DNA from: Levilactobacillus bambusae
Lineage (GTDB): Bacteria > Bacillota > Bacilli > Lactobacillales > Lactobacillaceae
NCBI RefSeq assembly: GCF_003124125.1
Contig: NZ_QCXQ01000002.1
Location: 519,068-583,067, forward strand
Length of the DNA stretch: 64,000 bases
Reading direction: 5' to 3'
Made by a program: the position numbers and the translations under genes. Below, piece by piece: positions 15,950-24,055 of this stretch (its first letter is position 1; every line of letters begins with the position of its first letter). The notes beneath the pieces were generated by a model, which saw only the letters and a list, made by a program, of their open reading frames with translations, did not search any database and had not been told where the DNA came from.

Positions 15950-16495
15950 CTACTTCTTGCGACTCGTCGAGATTAACCACAAAACACTATCCGTAACCAG
16001 GCTAATTAAAATCACTGGTGGCCAGAGAAAAATTAATAGGCACCCTACTCCGTTAATCCCCAAGGATAACCACTCCAACCGCTGCATTTCACGATTAATG
16101 TGATTCGTCCGTTGTAAGGTGCTACGTAACCCTAAGAGCGCCCCATTAACTAATAAAATATTAATTCCATATAGCAGTGCCGGAACCATCCCTTGAATAT
16201 CCGAGCCAAACCATGCAGTCGTCGCTGGAAAAAGGGACAAGAAAAAGAGAAAGAGAATATTAGCCCATATAGACCCCATTTCTATATACTGGACCTCATG
16301 AAATAGCTGCATGTGGCTGACCCAAAACGCTGCAATAATTAAAAAGCTTGCCATGTAGGCAATAAACACTGGGATCTGGGGAACTAAATTAATTAGTTGA
16401 TGACTTCTTTCGGGTAAATGAATATCCAATACTAAAATAGTCAAAATAATGGCAATTACCGCATCGGTAAACGCTACAAGACGTTCCTTAAACAT
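15950..16495 (-). CDS. TMEM175/DUF1211-family membrane protein (possible K+ channel)
   Basis: 181 residues with about six hydrophobic segments. The N-terminal RLVAFTDAVIAIILTILVLD (5-24) is the RxxxFTD hallmark of the bacterial TMEM175 family, in which the first helix lines a potassium-selective pore. Further segments include FIAYMASFLIIAAFWVSHMQ and ANILFLFFLSLFPATTAW, both characteristic. The known members are non-canonical potassium channels; activity here is inferred from family. Single gene between two terminators; the upstream ribosome binding site is weak. Confidence 0.82.
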   Translation of the reverse strand: MFKERLVAFTDAVIAIILTILVLDIHLPERSHQLINLVPQIPVFIAYMASFLIIAAFWVSHMQLFHEVQYIEMGSIWANILFLFFLSLFPATTAWFGSDIQGMVPALLYGINILLVNGALLGLRSTLQRTNHINREMQRLEWLSLGINGVGCLLIFLWPPVILISLVTDSVLWLISTSRKK

Positions 16496-16579
16496 AACGA
16501 TCAGTCCGTTTCATCTTTTTTACTAAGCATACACTAAACCAACTAAATTGAATCCAACATACTTCCGTAACAAATCAAC

Positions 16580-16632
16580 AAGAAATGCCAAGAATTGGGA
16601 TGAACGAATCATCCTAACTCTTGGCATTTCTT
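16580..16632. terminator. Terminator after the epimerase-like SDR
   Basis: 14-bp perfect outer stem AAGAAATGCCAAGA/TCTTGGCATTTCTT with an inner GGATGA/TCATCC hairpin. It stops the leftward gene 16651-17571. Confidence 0.82.
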
Positions 16633-16650
16633 TGAATGTCCTAATTAGCC

Positions 16651-17571
16651 CTAATTATTTTTTAAATGGTCAACGTTTGCTGGACTTGATAAAAACGTCG
16701 TCATGTCCTCAACCAGCGTTGGGTGCGTGGGATTCCACCCTAGAGCAGCCTGAGTCTTAGCACTCGACGTTGGGTTATTAATTTGCAGGGTGGGGCCAAA
16801 GTAAGGACCCGCGTAGGCCTTCGCTTCGTCAGCAGCCAGTGACTTTAAGGGTATCCCCACCGTCTGACTGATTGTTTCGGCAATCACTTTAAACGGAATT
16901 CCCTCTTCCGCTGCCGCATTATAAACGGTTCCAGCAACGCCCCGTTCAAACGCCTTTACAAACAGATCGGCTGCATCCAACCGGTGAACGGACGGCCATT
17001 CATTTTGACCAGCACCAAAGTAAGCTGAATAACCGTTGTTTACCGCAATACTAGCGGCAATTGTTCCAAATCCCTGCCGGGTTTCATCGTGGACCGTTGG
17101 TGATAAACGAATAGCTGTGGCTCGAACGGCCTGGCCGGCATAGTTTAATGATGTTACTTCTGATTCCGTTCGGAGCTGACTGGGATCGCCTGCGTCATCC
17201 TCCGTAGCAGGCCGACCCGTAAAGGCGACCATGAGGGTTCCTGAGGTATTGACAAACGGTTTGTTAGTCCCTACCAACGCGTCCCCCATTGCTTCTATAG
17301 CTGCAACGTCTTGTTTTACGGCTTGATCCATATGGTTAAAATCATTTGTAAAACCTAAGTGGATTACGCCGTCACTCTGTTTGGCAGCTTCAGCTAGGAC
17401 GTCAAGGTCGGTTAGGGACCCCGAAACAGCTTCCGCTCCCTTATCCGTTAATTGTTTAGCGGACCGATCAGACCGGGCTAACCCGGTAACTTGATAACCA
17501 CGTTGTAAAAGTTCATCAACAACCGCTGATCCAATAAATCCGGTGGCTCCCGTTACAAATACCTTCGTCAT
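16651..17571 (-). CDS. NAD(P)-dependent epimerase/dehydratase-like SDR
   Basis: 306 residues, extended/atypical SDR. The Rossmann motif is VFVTGATGFIGSAVVDELLQRG (4-25, GxxGxxG). Then VIHLGFTNDF at about 69, NTSGTLMVAF at about 108 as the active-site strand, and RATAIRLSPTVHDETRQGFG; the classical YxxxK is replaced by a Tyr-poor stretch (SLNYAGQAV), so activity may differ from true epimerases. Substrate unknown. It diverges from a TetR gene, and two operator palindromes lie between them; a role in detoxifying or modifying the TetR ligand is plausible. Start ATG at 17571 behind GGGAG. Confidence 0.8.
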   Translation of the reverse strand: MTKVFVTGATGFIGSAVVDELLQRGYQVTGLARSDRSAKQLTDKGAEAVSGSLTDLDVLAEAAKQSDGVIHLGFTNDFNHMDQAVKQDVAAIEAMGDALVGTNKPFVNTSGTLMVAFTGRPATEDDAGDPSQLRTESEVTSLNYAGQAVRATAIRLSPTVHDETRQGFGTIAASIAVNNGYSAYFGAGQNEWPSVHRLDAADLFVKAFERGVAGTVYNAAAEEGIPFKVIAETISQTVGIPLKSLAADEAKAYAGPYFGPTLQINNPTSSAKTQAALGWNPTHPTLVEDMTTFLSSPANVDHLKNN

Positions 17572-17607
17572 ATTAAGAACTCCCTTTAATTAAATTCATC
17601 GTCATTT

Positions 17608-17625
17608 AAAGATAACATTATCTTT
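17608..17625. promoter_or_regulatory. Operator 1 of the TetR-SDR pair
   Basis: AAAGATAACATTATCTTT, an 18-bp inverted repeat 37 bases upstream of the SDR start. It is the exact reverse complement of the box at 17642-17659; centre-to-centre distance 34 bp. Confidence 0.7.
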
Positions 17626-17641
17626 AATGCATCCGATTATA

Positions 17642-17659
17642 AAAGATAATGTTATCTTT
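17642..17659. promoter_or_regulatory. Operator 2 of the TetR-SDR pair
   Basis: AAAGATAATGTTATCTTT, second 18-bp box between the divergent genes. Probable binding sites of the TetR protein at 17757-18341. Confidence 0.7.
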
Positions 17660-17756
17660 TGTCAAGAAAGTTAACGTCTATTACGGGTACCATACACCGA
17701 AACTTCTACGCACACACCTATTAAGCCTCCATAATTTTTGATAAACTAAGGATATT

Positions 17757-18341
17757 ATGAAGAAAAAAAGTCAACTAAAATACGAACAGATCCTTGCTGA
17801 AACGGTCAACCTCATCAACGAAAAGGATGTTGCCATGGTTTCTACTAACCAGGTCGCCAAAAAGGTTGGGATCTCTCAATCTAACATTTACATCTACTTT
17901 AAAAACCGGGACGATCTCATTAGCCAGGTGTTTACGACCGAGGTCAATAAAATGAGTGCCTTCGTTATCGAACGGATCGAAACGCGCCCAACGGACAACC
18001 TCAAAGCTAAATTTGAATTAACGTTTACCGTCCTGTTTCAATACGCCCTTAAGTTTCCTAAAAGTATGACGGTGATTCAAAAAATCCTTCAATCCTACGC
18101 TTATACCCATATGCAGGATCAATCGGCTGCCTATAGCAAAGCTAACGGTATGTTAGTCGCCAGCCTCGATGCCGGGATCGCTACGGGACTCTTAAAACCA
18201 ATTGACCGGACGTTGTTGCAAAACATTATTTTTTCAACCATTAAGCTCCACGCCGATAATTTGCACCGTGGGCGCTATACTGAACGGGACGTTCCGTTTG
18301 ATCAGGTGGCCGCCATGATATGGGACGCAATTTCGGCCTAG
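17757..18341 (+). CDS. TetR/AcrR-family regulator
   Basis: 194 residues. Helix-turn-helix STNQVAKKVGISQSNIYIYFKN at about 30-51 with the usual YxYFxxxxxL ending, then a helical ligand-binding domain. It diverges from the epimerase-like SDR; two copies of an AAAGATAA-type palindrome lie in the 185 bases between them, so it probably represses both. Start ATG at 17757 with TAAGG five bases upstream, a modest site. A 59-bp palindrome closes the gene on its right. Confidence 0.85.
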   Translation: MKKKSQLKYEQILAETVNLINEKDVAMVSTNQVAKKVGISQSNIYIYFKNRDDLISQVFTTEVNKMSAFVIERIETRPTDNLKAKFELTFTVLFQYALKFPKSMTVIQKILQSYAYTHMQDQSAAYSKANGMLVASLDAGIATGLLKPIDRTLLQNIIFSTIKLHADNLHRGRYTERDVPFDQVAAMIWDAISA

Positions 18342-18368
18342 AACTGTATTTGACAAGGATAATGAGCC

Positions 18369-18427
18369 ATTTAAAAGCCGTGCTTCCCCAGTTGATGCCA
18401 TCAACTGGGGAAGCACGGCTTTTAAAT
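18369..18427. terminator. 59-bp perfect palindrome acting as convergent terminator
   Basis: 29-bp perfect arms around a single C at 18398; the arm begins ATTTAAAAGCCGTGCTTCCC. It lies between the converging TetR and SDR genes, with A/T runs at both ends, so a bidirectional terminator is the simplest reading. The arm length is far greater than needed. Confidence 0.8.
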
Positions 18428-18436
18428 TATAATTTT

Positions 18437-19075
18437 TTAATACCAGCTTGGTTTTGGCCCATCCGTATGAGGTTTATTAACCCCAATGGAGTACCGCACA
18501 TCTTTATCAGGATTGAGGACATGGTCCGTTACTACGGCCGCAATACTTTCCCGGGAGACCTCGGTCCCCTTGAAAGGATCGCCCTTATGGGTGACTTCAT
18601 AATCAATTTCATCATTATCGGTTAGCCATGCTGGCCGAATAATGGTGTAGCCAAGGTCGGAGTCTTCAATGACCTCGGCCGCAGTTGCGTATGTCTCGAG
18701 GTAGCCACCATCAAGCATCTTGTGGTTCCACTGGCCAAATTCACCCGGAACTTCATCGTAAATCCCAAGGGTCGAAATCCAAATTAACCGTTTCACCCCG
18801 CAGCGATCCATGCTAGCGACGACAGCCTTGGCCTCTTCCACAATGTTGTGGCCGCTTAAATTTGCGTAGACCACGTCAATATCCTGCATCGCAAGATCCA
18901 GATCCGCCGCGCTCGTTGCGTCGCCCTCAATAATCGTTTCCTTATTTTTATCCGTCACCTTAAGCCGGTTGGCATCCCGCAAAAATAACGTCAAGTGAAC
19001 AGGCTTTTCAAGTAGTTGTTGAGTGGCTAACCGCGCGATTTTTCCGTGGGCGCCTAAAATTAAGACATTGGTCAT
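18437..19075 (-). CDS. NAD(P)-binding atypical SDR (NmrA/SDR_a5-like)
   Basis: 212 residues. Rossmann motif VLILGAHGKIARLATQQLL (4-22; GxxGxxxR), FLRDANRL (cofactor-specificity loop, Arg suggesting NADPH), IEGDATSAADL, VKRLIWISTLGIYDE at about 103-117, YTIIRPAWLTD at about 148. No YxxxK pair, as in this subgroup, which act as NAD(P)H sensors or flavin/quinone-type reductases. It is a paralogue of the protein at 52340-52993. GGAGG lies nine bases before the ATG; the promoter upstream is overlapped by a cre box, implying catabolite repression. Function unknown. Confidence 0.82.
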   Translation of the reverse strand: MTNVLILGAHGKIARLATQQLLEKPVHLTLFLRDANRLKVTDKNKETIIEGDATSAADLDLAMQDIDVVYANLSGHNIVEEAKAVVASMDRCGVKRLIWISTLGIYDEVPGEFGQWNHKMLDGGYLETYATAAEVIEDSDLGYTIIRPAWLTDNDEIDYEVTHKGDPFKGTEVSRESIAAVVTDHVLNPDKDVRYSIGVNKPHTDGPKPSWY

Positions 19076-19114
19076 GAGATAGTTCCTCCGTTTAATTTAT
19101 TTAACTTTAAATTC

Positions 19115-19152
19115 AGTATAGCAAACCAGCTTACTTAATGAAACCGATTTCA
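19115..19152 (-). promoter_or_regulatory. Promoter overlapped by a cre box
   Basis: Minus strand TTCATT (19142-19137), 16-bp spacer, TATACT (19120-19115). The cre TGAAACCGATTTCA (19139-19152) fits the consensus perfectly and covers the -35 box of the SDR gene 18437-19075. Confidence 0.6.
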
Positions 19153-19270
19153 ACAAGTGATAATTTTCACTGCTTATCCATGCCAAAACAACCAAAATTC
19201 CTGCTGTAATTTATGATACTAATGTTAACTAATAATAACTATGTCTTCCAAAAAGGGGTTGGAACCAATT

Positions 19271-19310
19271 GGTCCGTTCCGCTCAGAAACATGACGCTTT
19301 CACCGGGACC
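19271..19310. repeat. Remnant of a family B element
   Basis: GGTCCGTTCCGCTCAGAAAC followed by GACGCTTTC and GGGACC. It matches in outline the left end of the element at 20483-20643 (GGTCCGCTCCGCTTAAAAAATG...AGCTTTCGGACC) but lacks the rest. Confidence 0.5.
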
Positions 19311-19335
19311 AAAAGTTTTATATGCCATCCTCTTT

Positions 19336-20331
19336 TTAGACCTCCTGACACCTTAAAAGCGTACGGCCCAAATGGGTACCTTCCCGCAAAGCTCGAACCG
19401 TTTCAGACAGTTCAGCCGGACTAATTTCATTAACGAGAACGGTGCCAGTGACGTTCCACTCCGTAGCTAATTTTTGCCACACGGGTAGTCGGTCCTTCAT
19501 CGGAACGTTCACGGAATCAATCCCTAGCAGATTAACCCCCCGAAGAATAAACGGCAACACGGTCGTTGTCAATACGGCGCCGCCGGCATTACCGCAGGTG
19601 CTGACCCAGCCGGCGTAGGCGACCTGGGTTAAGGCCTGCGCAAGAGTGTCGCCGCCCACCGTATCCACTATGAAATCGAATGCGGCACTCTGGAGCGGTT
19701 TCCGGGAGGCAAACTGCGTAGTAGACGTGACGACTTGGGGGGCGCCTAACTGCTTGGCCACCTGAATTTGGTTGTCGCGGTGAACTAACGCCGTCACATT
19801 GCGGTATCCGGCTTTCAACAGGATTTTAAGTGCCACGCTGCCAACGCCGCCTGTGGCTCCGGTCACTAGAATACGGGGCTGCTGAGCAACCGTCATGCCC
19901 GCTTGCTCCAGCCGTTGAATTGACAAGGCTGCGGTAAACCCTGCCGTTCCCAGCACCATGGCCTCCCGGCTAGTTAACCCGGTTGGCAGCGGAACCACCC
20001 AATCCGCAGGAACCCGGGCATACTGGGCGTAACCACCAGTGTGGGACATCCCCATTTGAAACCCGGTCACTAAAACCTTCTGACCGACCAGTAACTGGTC
20101 CGACTCTGACGCAACCACCGTCCCGCTCAGGTCGATTCCCGGAATAAACGGGTAGTGGCGAACCACACCACCGTGCGCCGATAAAGCTAACATATCCTTA
20201 TAATTGACGTCCGAGTAGGCCACCTTGATCAGAACACTCCCCTGAGACAGATCGGCTAAGGTGACCTGTTCGCGTTGATAAGTAACGGTATCCTCAAACT
20301 CACGGGCAACGATTGCATTAAATGGTCCCAT
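19336..20331 (-). CDS. YhdH/YhfP-type quinone/acrylyl-CoA oxidoreductase
   Basis: 331 residues, zinc-free medium-chain dehydrogenase. Typical parts: VAYSDVNYKDMLAL at about 38, FIPGIDLSGTVV at about 63, GGYAQYARVPADWVVPLP at about 97, the family-specific LGTAGFTAALSIQRLE at about 127 and the NADPH-binding VTGATGGVGSVALKILLKAG at about 156. Homologues include AcuI, which reduces acrylyl-CoA with NADPH, and the quinone oxidoreductases YhdH/YhfP. The cysteine and histidine zinc ligands of alcohol dehydrogenases are absent. Stands alone between repeat-bearing gaps. An acyl-CoA dehydrogenase operon lies 4 kb away but no link is shown. Confidence 0.85.
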   Translation of the reverse strand: MGPFNAIVAREFEDTVTYQREQVTLADLSQGSVLIKVAYSDVNYKDMLALSAHGGVVRHYPFIPGIDLSGTVVASESDQLLVGQKVLVTGFQMGMSHTGGYAQYARVPADWVVPLPTGLTSREAMVLGTAGFTAALSIQRLEQAGMTVAQQPRILVTGATGGVGSVALKILLKAGYRNVTALVHRDNQIQVAKQLGAPQVVTSTTQFASRKPLQSAAFDFIVDTVGGDTLAQALTQVAYAGWVSTCGNAGGAVLTTTVLPFILRGVNLLGIDSVNVPMKDRLPVWQKLATEWNVTGTVLVNEISPAELSETVRALREGTHLGRTLLRCQEV

Positions 20332-20482
20332 CTCATGACTTCCCTTCGTAATCTCTACCTACAGGATAGCGCTGGCCCGCATAAAAATATAGTTTCTCCG
20401 TAAACTTCACTAAATTGTTATGGTTAAGGACCATTTTGTTACCCTTTTAAGGCGCCCCGACCTACAGGGGGGTGAGATATTA

Positions 20483-20643
20483 GGTCCGCTCCGCTTAAAA
20501 AATGTGAAGCTTTCGGACCAGTAGTTACGGAACATAAGACAGACCACAACAAAATAGGGTAAGGGACCAAATCCGATCAAAATACAATCGAACCTGGTCC
20601 CTTACCCTATTTGGAATGGCCTGAACGTCTTATGTTCCAGCCT
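20483..20643. repeat. Family B structured repeat, fullest copy
   Basis: Left part GGTCCGCTCCGCTTAAAA...AGCTTTCGGACC, then nested hairpin: outer GGAACATAAGAC/GTCTTATGTTCC (20529-20540/20627-20638), inner 17-bp perfect arms starting AAATAGGGTAAGGGACC (20552-20568/20596-20612), loop containing AATCCGATC and ATCGAA. The 3' side carries CTGAACGTCTTA. It fills the 325-base gap 20332-20656 and may also terminate the MMPL gene. Confidence 0.78.
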
Positions 20644-20656
20644 CTTATCGTTAACT

Positions 20657-23263
20657 TTACTTGGACCGATCAGATCGGTTTCTAAACAAATACATAATGG
20701 CCGGTAAAATCGTCAATGCACTTATCAATGAGTAGGCGGTATCCAACACCGTGATTAATCCAAACGAATTCAATACGGGGAAGTTGACAAACATCAGCGT
20801 GCTAAATCCGCCAATCACGGTAAGGCCCGAAACGGTAATCGCTTGACCAACTGAACCAACCGCCGTTTGAATGGCTTGTAGGGTACCAGACCCGGCTTTC
20901 TGTTCCTCAATGAAGCGCTCTAGGATGAGAATGGTAAACTCGGTCCCAATCCCTAAGACAAGGGAACTTAAGGCTACCGTGACGGGATTATAACTAATTC
21001 CTAACAGCATTAGGGTCATCGGTGATAAACCTAGCACAATCATAATTGGAACGAGGGGGTACAACGCATCCCGCAGGTTACGATAAACCAAGAGCAGCAC
21101 CATAAAGATAATTAATAATCCGGCAATGATAATCAACCCGTGGTTAGCCGTCATATTATCGATCCCCTGCAGCATCATTGCCTGGCTCCCCGCAGCGACA
21201 ATGGTCATTCCAGCCGGTTTTGCCGTCCGGTTTGCGTCCGCTGAAATTTGATTCATCAGTTTTAGCATTTGCCCGGAATCGAGATCGGGATTAATCCGAA
21301 AGGAGATGGTCGCATACTTCTGGTTCGAACTCATAAGGGTAGTTTTCATGACTTCCGGCGTTTTCTTAATGGTCCGGTTAATCACCCCTTGCGATTGTGT
21401 CAACGTTCCAGACTGACTCAGACTACTTCCTAGGGAGGTCACCGCCTGAATCTTATGATGACCATACTTTTTGACCTCGGCCCGACCAAATTGGTTCATC
21501 GTCTTTAGGACGGCTTGATCTTGAACGTTATCCGCTGATACCAAGTACGTCAGGTTAGTCGTTGAACCCACTAAGTGACTGAGATGCTTGGTCTGCTTGA
21601 GGGCCGGACTATCCTGGGGTACCATCTTCATCATGTCCGTTTCAACGCTAATCCGGCTTTCAAAGAAGAATCCTACTCCGCCAAGAACGACACCCACAAT
21701 GACAATTGGCAAGGCGTGCTTAGCCACCCAAGTGGCATAAGCCGTCAATCCTCGGGATAACCGGGATGGTTTTTCGGGTTCATCCGAAGCGGATAAGGGG
21801 GATGCCTGACGATCCCGGACAGAAAGAACGGAAAACATTAATAGGAGTTCGACAATGTAGCACACGATGACCCCAATGGCTAACGTCACCCCAAAGTTCT
21901 GCATCATCGGGGCCTTTGAAATTAACATCGTCAGAAAACTGAGGGCCATCACGACGACGGCCGTTAAAACGGCTGGCCCCGTGTGCGTCATGGTCGTGGT
22001 AATTGCCCGTGAAACATGATGGTCACGCCGGTATTCTTCTTCGTACCGGTTCAGGAATTGAACCCCAAAGTCGGTCCCAAGTCCAATGATGATGGGCAAC
22101 GTTGCCATGGTCGCCATGGTCAGCTTAATATTGAGCCAGCCCATAAGACCAAACGTCCACACTAACCCCACAAGTACGAAGAGTAACGGGAGCAACCGAC
22201 GCCGAACCGGGAAAACGATCCCTAAAATAACGACCATTAAAATGACACCCGCTACCAGCATGATCATCATACTCTTCATCATTAAGGACATAATTTCAAC
22301 TGATACCGCTGGGTTACCATCAATATTCGTATGGTAGCCGTTAGAAGTTAATCCGGCTGCTTTCAAGGCAGCCTTAATCTGAGTTTCCTTAGCAGCATAA
22401 TCGTTCTGATTAACGTTGCCCTTTAACGTGATCGTCACTAACAGGTGCTGCCCATTTTCTGGTAGTAACTGTTTTAACGCACCTGGAACCCGACCATGAT
22501 CAGAATAGACCAACTCATGCAGTAGATCGGCATGCATATGTTGAGCCTTAGGCAGCATCTGCAGCATCGTGGCGGCTAACTGGCCCTGCTGTTGTTTGGT
22601 CAATAACGCCATCGTATAGGACTGCACGGCTGCCTGCTGCTTTTTGGTCAGCATCTGAGCTAATCCAGCATTGACGTTGCCACTCGGATTGCCACCCGAT
22701 GCCATTGCCACTTCTAATTGGGCTTTCTGCGTCGACGTCAGCAGCGACTCGGTGTACGCTGACATTTTTTGCTGCTGGGCGGCCGTTAAACTGGCTGTCG
22801 TTTGTTTCTGCAAGCTCGCCTGCTGCTCGGCCGATAACTGTTTCATCATGGCAGCCTGCAACTTCGGATTTACCGCCCCATCAGACTGCTGTCCCGTTTC
22901 ACTAGACAGCTGGGCATTCAGGGCGTCAACAACACTTGTCGTCGCCATAACACCAGAAATCTGCTGGGCGCGTTGCGTAAACTTGGTCACTTTCTTGAAC
23001 GTATCTGGGGTAACCATACTTTTTTGACCATCCGTAACGTCCATTAAAAATGTGTCGCTACCAAAATTACGACTATAAATTTTTGAGTCTCGACTTAATT
23101 TAGTCCGACTGGAAACAAACGTCCCGTTACTGGTATCCATCGTAATTCGGGGCAGTCCCAGCCCCACTAAAACGGTTAAAATCAGCGTCACAATAATTGT
23201 CAGTGTCGCATGCTTGTGAATTAACTGACCCAACCGGGTGAACCACTTTGCCATCTTCTCCAC
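20657..23263 (-). CDS. MMPL/RND-family exporter (HAE3-like)
   Basis: 868 residues, two halves each with one membrane helix, an extracellular domain and five to six clustered helices. Proton-relay motifs: IIIGLGTDFGVQFLNRYEEE (about 391-410) and LVLGIGTEFTILILERF (about 768-784); the second half has Glu where the first has Asp. The first extracellular domain (about 115-240) is very rich in Gln/Ser/Ala and includes two tandem copies of a 29-residue unit, LTAAQQQKMSAYTESLLTST and LTKKQQAAVQSYTMALLTKQ. Such proteins export hydrophobic or amphiphilic compounds. The TetR gene is 90 bases upstream on the same strand with an inverted repeat between, so one regulated unit. Distinct in sequence from the exporter at 10226-12925. 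Confidence 0.87.
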   Translation of the reverse strand: MEKMAKWFTRLGQLIHKHATLTIIVTLILTVLVGLGLPRITMDTSNGTFVSSRTKLSRDSKIYSRNFGSDTFLMDVTDGQKSMVTPDTFKKVTKFTQRAQQISGVMATTSVVDALNAQLSSETGQQSDGAVNPKLQAAMMKQLSAEQQASLQKQTTASLTAAQQQKMSAYTESLLTSTQKAQLEVAMASGGNPSGNVNAGLAQMLTKKQQAAVQSYTMALLTKQQQGQLAATMLQMLPKAQHMHADLLHELVYSDHGRVPGALKQLLPENGQHLLVTITLKGNVNQNDYAAKETQIKAALKAAGLTSNGYHTNIDGNPAVSVEIMSLMMKSMMIMLVAGVILMVVILGIVFPVRRRLLPLLFVLVGLVWTFGLMGWLNIKLTMATMATLPIIIGLGTDFGVQFLNRYEEEYRRDHHVSRAITTTMTHTGPAVLTAVVVMALSFLTMLISKAPMMQNFGVTLAIGVIVCYIVELLLMFSVLSVRDRQASPLSASDEPEKPSRLSRGLTAYATWVAKHALPIVIVGVVLGGVGFFFESRISVETDMMKMVPQDSPALKQTKHLSHLVGSTTNLTYLVSADNVQDQAVLKTMNQFGRAEVKKYGHHKIQAVTSLGSSLSQSGTLTQSQGVINRTIKKTPEVMKTTLMSSNQKYATISFRINPDLDSGQMLKLMNQISADANRTAKPAGMTIVAAGSQAMMLQGIDNMTANHGLIIIAGLLIIFMVLLLVYRNLRDALYPLVPIMIVLGLSPMTLMLLGISYNPVTVALSSLVLGIGTEFTILILERFIEEQKAGSGTLQAIQTAVGSVGQAITVSGLTVIGGFSTLMFVNFPVLNSFGLITVLDTAYSLISALTILPAIMYLFRNRSDRSK

Positions 23264-23330
23264 TCCTTTGGTCTAAAATCCTTGACCACTATAGCGGGGA
23301 AACGGTGGCAACACTAGCACGCATTCGCGG

Positions 23331-23353
23331 AACTGTTGCAGGCCGCAACAGTT
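23331..23353. promoter_or_regulatory. Inverted repeat between TetR and MMPL genes
   Basis: AACTGTTGC-AGGCC-GCAACAGTT, 9-bp perfect arms, ending one base before the TetR stop. GCAACAGTTTTAACA recurs at 24003-24017, upstream of the TetR gene, so both may be bound by the TetR protein. Confidence 0.5.
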
Positions 23354-23929
23354 TTAACAGAATGTCTCATCCTTCTTCTGGCTAATGAACGTTTCCATTT
23401 GTTCAAAGGTAATTTCTGGGTGGTCAATCCACGCTAGCATAATCCCCACGATGGAATTGCAGAACGCCTCAATGGCAAATTCCGGGTTAGGTGACTGCGC
23501 CACTAAGGCATTGATTTGCAGACTCATCGTATCCTGCTTACCACCACAGGGAGCCAATTCATCGTTCAAATGCTGACGCATAATCGACATTGCCACCCGA
23601 ATAATTTCTTGGTAGAGGTTAAAATTTTGGTTATTGGCGATCACGTTTTTTAAAACCATTCGATGCTGGTCAACCCATTCCAAAATATGGTGGAAGTCCC
23701 CGTCAAACGAGGTTGCTTGTGCGGTTGACGTATCCAGCGACGAACTAATGGCATCCCCTAAAAGATCAAATTTATTGGGGTAATACCGGTAAAAGGTACT
23801 CCGGTTAATTTTAGCGGCCCCGGCAATGTCGCTGATACTAATACTTTCAAAGGACTGATGGGATAGTAGATCAAACAGCGTTAGTTGGAGGTGCCGCTGC
23901 ATGCGCACTACCGTTTGGGTTTCAGACAA
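23354..23929 (-). CDS. TetR/AcrR-family regulator
   Basis: 191 residues. Helix-turn-helix ISISDIAGAAKINRSTFYRYYPNK (about 29-52) with the FYRYY ending that marks TetR proteins, followed by a helical domain with several Cys/Met. TTG start at 23929 with AAAGGAG eight bases upstream. Lies 90 bases before the MMPL gene on the same strand, presumably its regulator. Its C-terminal codons overlap the GCAACAGTTTTAACA repeat, so the end of the coding region doubles as regulatory DNA. Confidence 0.86.
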   Translation of the reverse strand: MSETQTVVRMQRHLQLTLFDLLSHQSFESISISDIAGAAKINRSTFYRYYPNKFDLLGDAISSSLDTSTAQATSFDGDFHHILEWVDQHRMVLKNVIANNQNFNLYQEIIRVAMSIMRQHLNDELAPCGGKQDTMSLQINALVAQSPNPEFAIEAFCNSIVGIMLAWIDHPEITFEQMETFISQKKDETFC

Positions 23930-24002
23930 CGTGAGGACTCCTTTGTTTTTTCTCGAGTGTATCGAACCCCTGCAACAATCTCAATTAATGCGTTGAAGAA
24001 TG

Positions 24003-24027
24003 CAACAGTTTTAACAAAGTGTCTTAG
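24003..24027. promoter_or_regulatory. Direct copy of the GCAACAGTTTTAACA motif
   Basis: GCAACAGTTTTAACA followed by AxTGTCT, matching 23345-23368 over about 20 of 24 bases. It lies 74 bases upstream of the TetR start at 23929, in the probable promoter. Confidence 0.45.
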
Positions 24028-24055
24028 TCTATCAAACACCCGTGGGTCCCTGCGT

